Of a stretch of 64,000 bases of DNA, positions 54,604-64,000 are shown in pieces. Position 1 is the stretch's first letter. Each line of letters opens with the position of its first letter. Source of the DNA: Amoebidium appalachense (taxonomy: Eukaryota > Ichthyosporea); assembly GCA_963693365.1 (NCBI GenBank), contig CAVNZM010000001.1, forward strand, positions 8,432,001-8,496,000. Direction: 5' to 3'. A model generated the notes under the pieces. The model was not told the DNA's origin. It saw only the letters and a program-made list of their open reading frames with translations, and did not search any database. The translations under genes were made by a program, and so were the position numbers.

Positions 54604-54753
54604 ATGGCAGAATGTAACCACCTGCAGCTGCAGCATGGCACTGCACAGTGGCAGCAGCTGCTACAGCACAAACTAGAGGAGAAGTTGGCGTTACAATATG
54701 GTCCAATATGGCTATATGATTATTGTTTGTCACTTACAGGAGGACACACGTGA
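54604..54753 (+). CDS. Small ORF of unknown function (49 residues)
   Basis: ATG to TGA in unique, non-repetitive sequence: begins MAECNHLQLQH, continues with a Gln/Leu-rich helical stretch (WQQLLQHKLEEKLALQYG) and ends LTGGHT. It could equally be part of a non-coding region: it contains an acceptor-like CTTACAG, and nothing identifies a family. Confidence 0.15.
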   Translation: MAECNHLQLQHGTAQWQQLLQHKLEEKLALQYGPIWLYDYCLSLTGGHT

Positions 54754-55095
54754 CCTAGAACTAGCTAGCTAGGATCACCGGCCAGTCAAAAAAAAAAAAA
54801 AAAGGGGGGGGGGGGGGGGGGGGGGGGGGGGCTGGGAGGGGGGGGCCTGGGATTTTCCCTGTGTCGAGCCTGCACGATTGCTGTCACATACTGTATGCAT
54901 GCTGCACATACTAGTACATAGCTACTATCTTTTTGCCAAAGGACGAGCGGAAGTGCTCGAGTTTACTTGGTTTCCCAAATTCAATTTGGACGAAGAGTAG
55001 TTCTTATGTGTCCGCAGCGTGTGGCACAGCCGCTAGCTCGAACAGGGTGGTGTGTGCATATAAGTGTGCGCGAGGCTCTGTGCACGTGCCCCTGT

Positions 55096-55157
<62 letters not shown>

Positions 55158-55385
55158 TTTTGTGTGTGTGTGTGACGCAGGGAGGGCCCCGGGGGGGGGG
55201 GGGGGGAGGGGAGGGGGGCGGGGGGCTGGATGTGTGGATATGAATCTGTTCTCGGTGTTTAAGTGTGTTCCTACTTTTATTACATGTACTGTGTTTGTGT
55301 GTGTGTGTGTGCGCGTGCGCGCGCGCGTGTGTGTGTCAGGTGTGTGTGTTTGTGTGTGCGTGTGTGACATGTATGGATTTGTGTA

Positions 55386-55391
55386 TGTCCG

Positions 55392-55460
<69 letters not shown>
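55386..55460 (+). repeat. (GT)n, about 36 units
   Basis: Part of an 800-bp GT-rich stretch (55290-56140) whose translations are poly-Cys/Val only. Confidence 0.93.
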
Positions 55461-55462
<2 letters not shown>

Positions 55463-55817
55463 GCGCGCGCGTGTGGGCGTTTGCGTCTCTCTCTCTCTCT
55501 GTGTGTGTGTGTGACTGTGTTGGTGCGTTTGTGTACTGGTATTTGTGCGCATGCGTGTAAGTGCGCGGCGTGTTTGTGCGCATGCGTGTTCGTGTGCGTG
55601 TTTGTGTGCGTGTTTGTGTTTGCGTGTTTGTGTTTGCGTGTTTGTGTGTGTGTGCGCGCGTGCGTGTGTGTGCGTGTTTGTGTGCGCGTGTGCTTGCGTG
55701 TGTTTGGGTGGGTGTGGGTATGTGTGTACGGGTGTGTGTATGTCCGGCGTGCGTACATGTCCGCGTGTGTTGGTGCGTGTGTGTGCTGGTGTTTGAATTT
55801 GTGCATTTTTGTGTGCG

Positions 55818-55881
<64 letters not shown>

Positions 55882-55932
55882 TGGGTGTGTGGGTGTGTGT
55901 GGGCGTCAGTGACCGTGTGTGTGTATGTGTGT

Positions 55933-55966
<34 letters not shown>

Positions 55967-56398
55967 ACACGTGTGTGGGTGTGTGCGTGTGTGGGTGTGT
56001 GCGTGTGTGCGTGTGTGCATGTATGCGTGTGTGCGTGTGTGCGTGTCTGAGTGTGTGCGTGTGTGCGTGCGCGTGTGCGTGTGCCCGGCGTGTGTGTGCG
56101 TGTGCGTGTTCCCGGCGTGTGTGTGTGCACGTGCACGTGTGTGTCCTGTGCTCAAAACGTGGGATCATTGGGCTCGAGTCAAAACGCATCTATGAGGTGG
56201 CGTTCATTGATTGGCGGAGGATCCCGCCAAAACCATTGGCCAATCAGTTTGCTTCCAAAGTTTTCCAAAGATTCCCACCTTCACGTGTGCCCAAACAAAA
56301 AATTTAGTGACCCTTTATATGTGCAGCGTACGTGCGTGTGCTACTTAATGGCATAAGTAGGTTAGAAGGTAAATAAAGGACAGGCATACACTGTCATT

Positions 56399-64000
<7,602 letters not shown>

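Noticed and set aside
54967-55560. Open frame starting in unique sequence before a (GT)n array
   Set aside because: No splice-consistent partner exon and no motif; almost all of its length is repeat-derived Cys/Val.

Overview
The window is nuclear DNA of an intron-rich microbial eukaryote. The evidence is spliceosomal GT-AG genes for SUMO E1, TREX-2, TVP23, LETM1, an MT-A70 methyltransferase and PP5. I cannot place the species. Most of the sequence, including the introns, is low-complexity: (GT)n/(AC)n arrays up to about 300 bp and G or C runs up to about 70 nt. Nearly all long open frames (poly-CV, poly-TH, poly-G, poly-P) are translations of these repeats. I built gene models by hand by joining exons whose GT-AG borders, reading phases and family motifs agree.

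Layout: TVP23-like Golgi membrane protein (-, 3029 down past the left edge); 81-residue putative membrane protein (+, 5031-6386); MT-A70 family protein with DPPL in place of DPPW (-, 14969-6425, 11 exons); complete UBA2/SAE2, the SUMO E1 catalytic subunit (+, 15499-25898, 15 exons); PCID2/Thp1-like PCI protein (-, 33044-25902); a PX domain joined to a Pho80-like cyclin box in one reading frame (+, 33473-38414, 6 exons); LETM1-domain protein (+, 39852-44970, 10 exons); a rearranged, frameshifted GH18 chitinase locus with an inverted paralogous tail (48182-49952); a 6.4-kb repeat-rich intergenic region with a MITE-like element and a roughly 770-bp tandem duplication; and serine/threonine phosphatase PP5 (+, 56399 past the right edge).

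Genes alternate in orientation. Convergent pairs are almost touching (3 bp between the UBA2 and PCID2 stop codons, 38 bp between the small gene and the MT-A70 gene). Divergent pairs share short 5' regions (529 bp for MT-A70/UBA2, 428 bp for PCID2/PX-cyclin). Intergenic DNA is therefore short while introns are inflated by simple repeats.

Most noteworthy: the PX-cyclin architecture; the MT-A70 protein with an altered catalytic motif; a donor consensus near GTRYGTG that merges into (GT)n arrays beginning at the exon edge; some acceptors embedded in (AC)n; the inverted chitinase fragments; a 142/144-identical repeat inside introns of two genes; a decayed copy of the last UBA2 exon; and a 40-bp palindrome whose core recurs 36 kb away. 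The genes do not form an evident pathway; they are housekeeping functions (SUMOylation, mRNA export, Golgi traffic, mitochondrial inner membrane, Hsp90-linked phosphatase).
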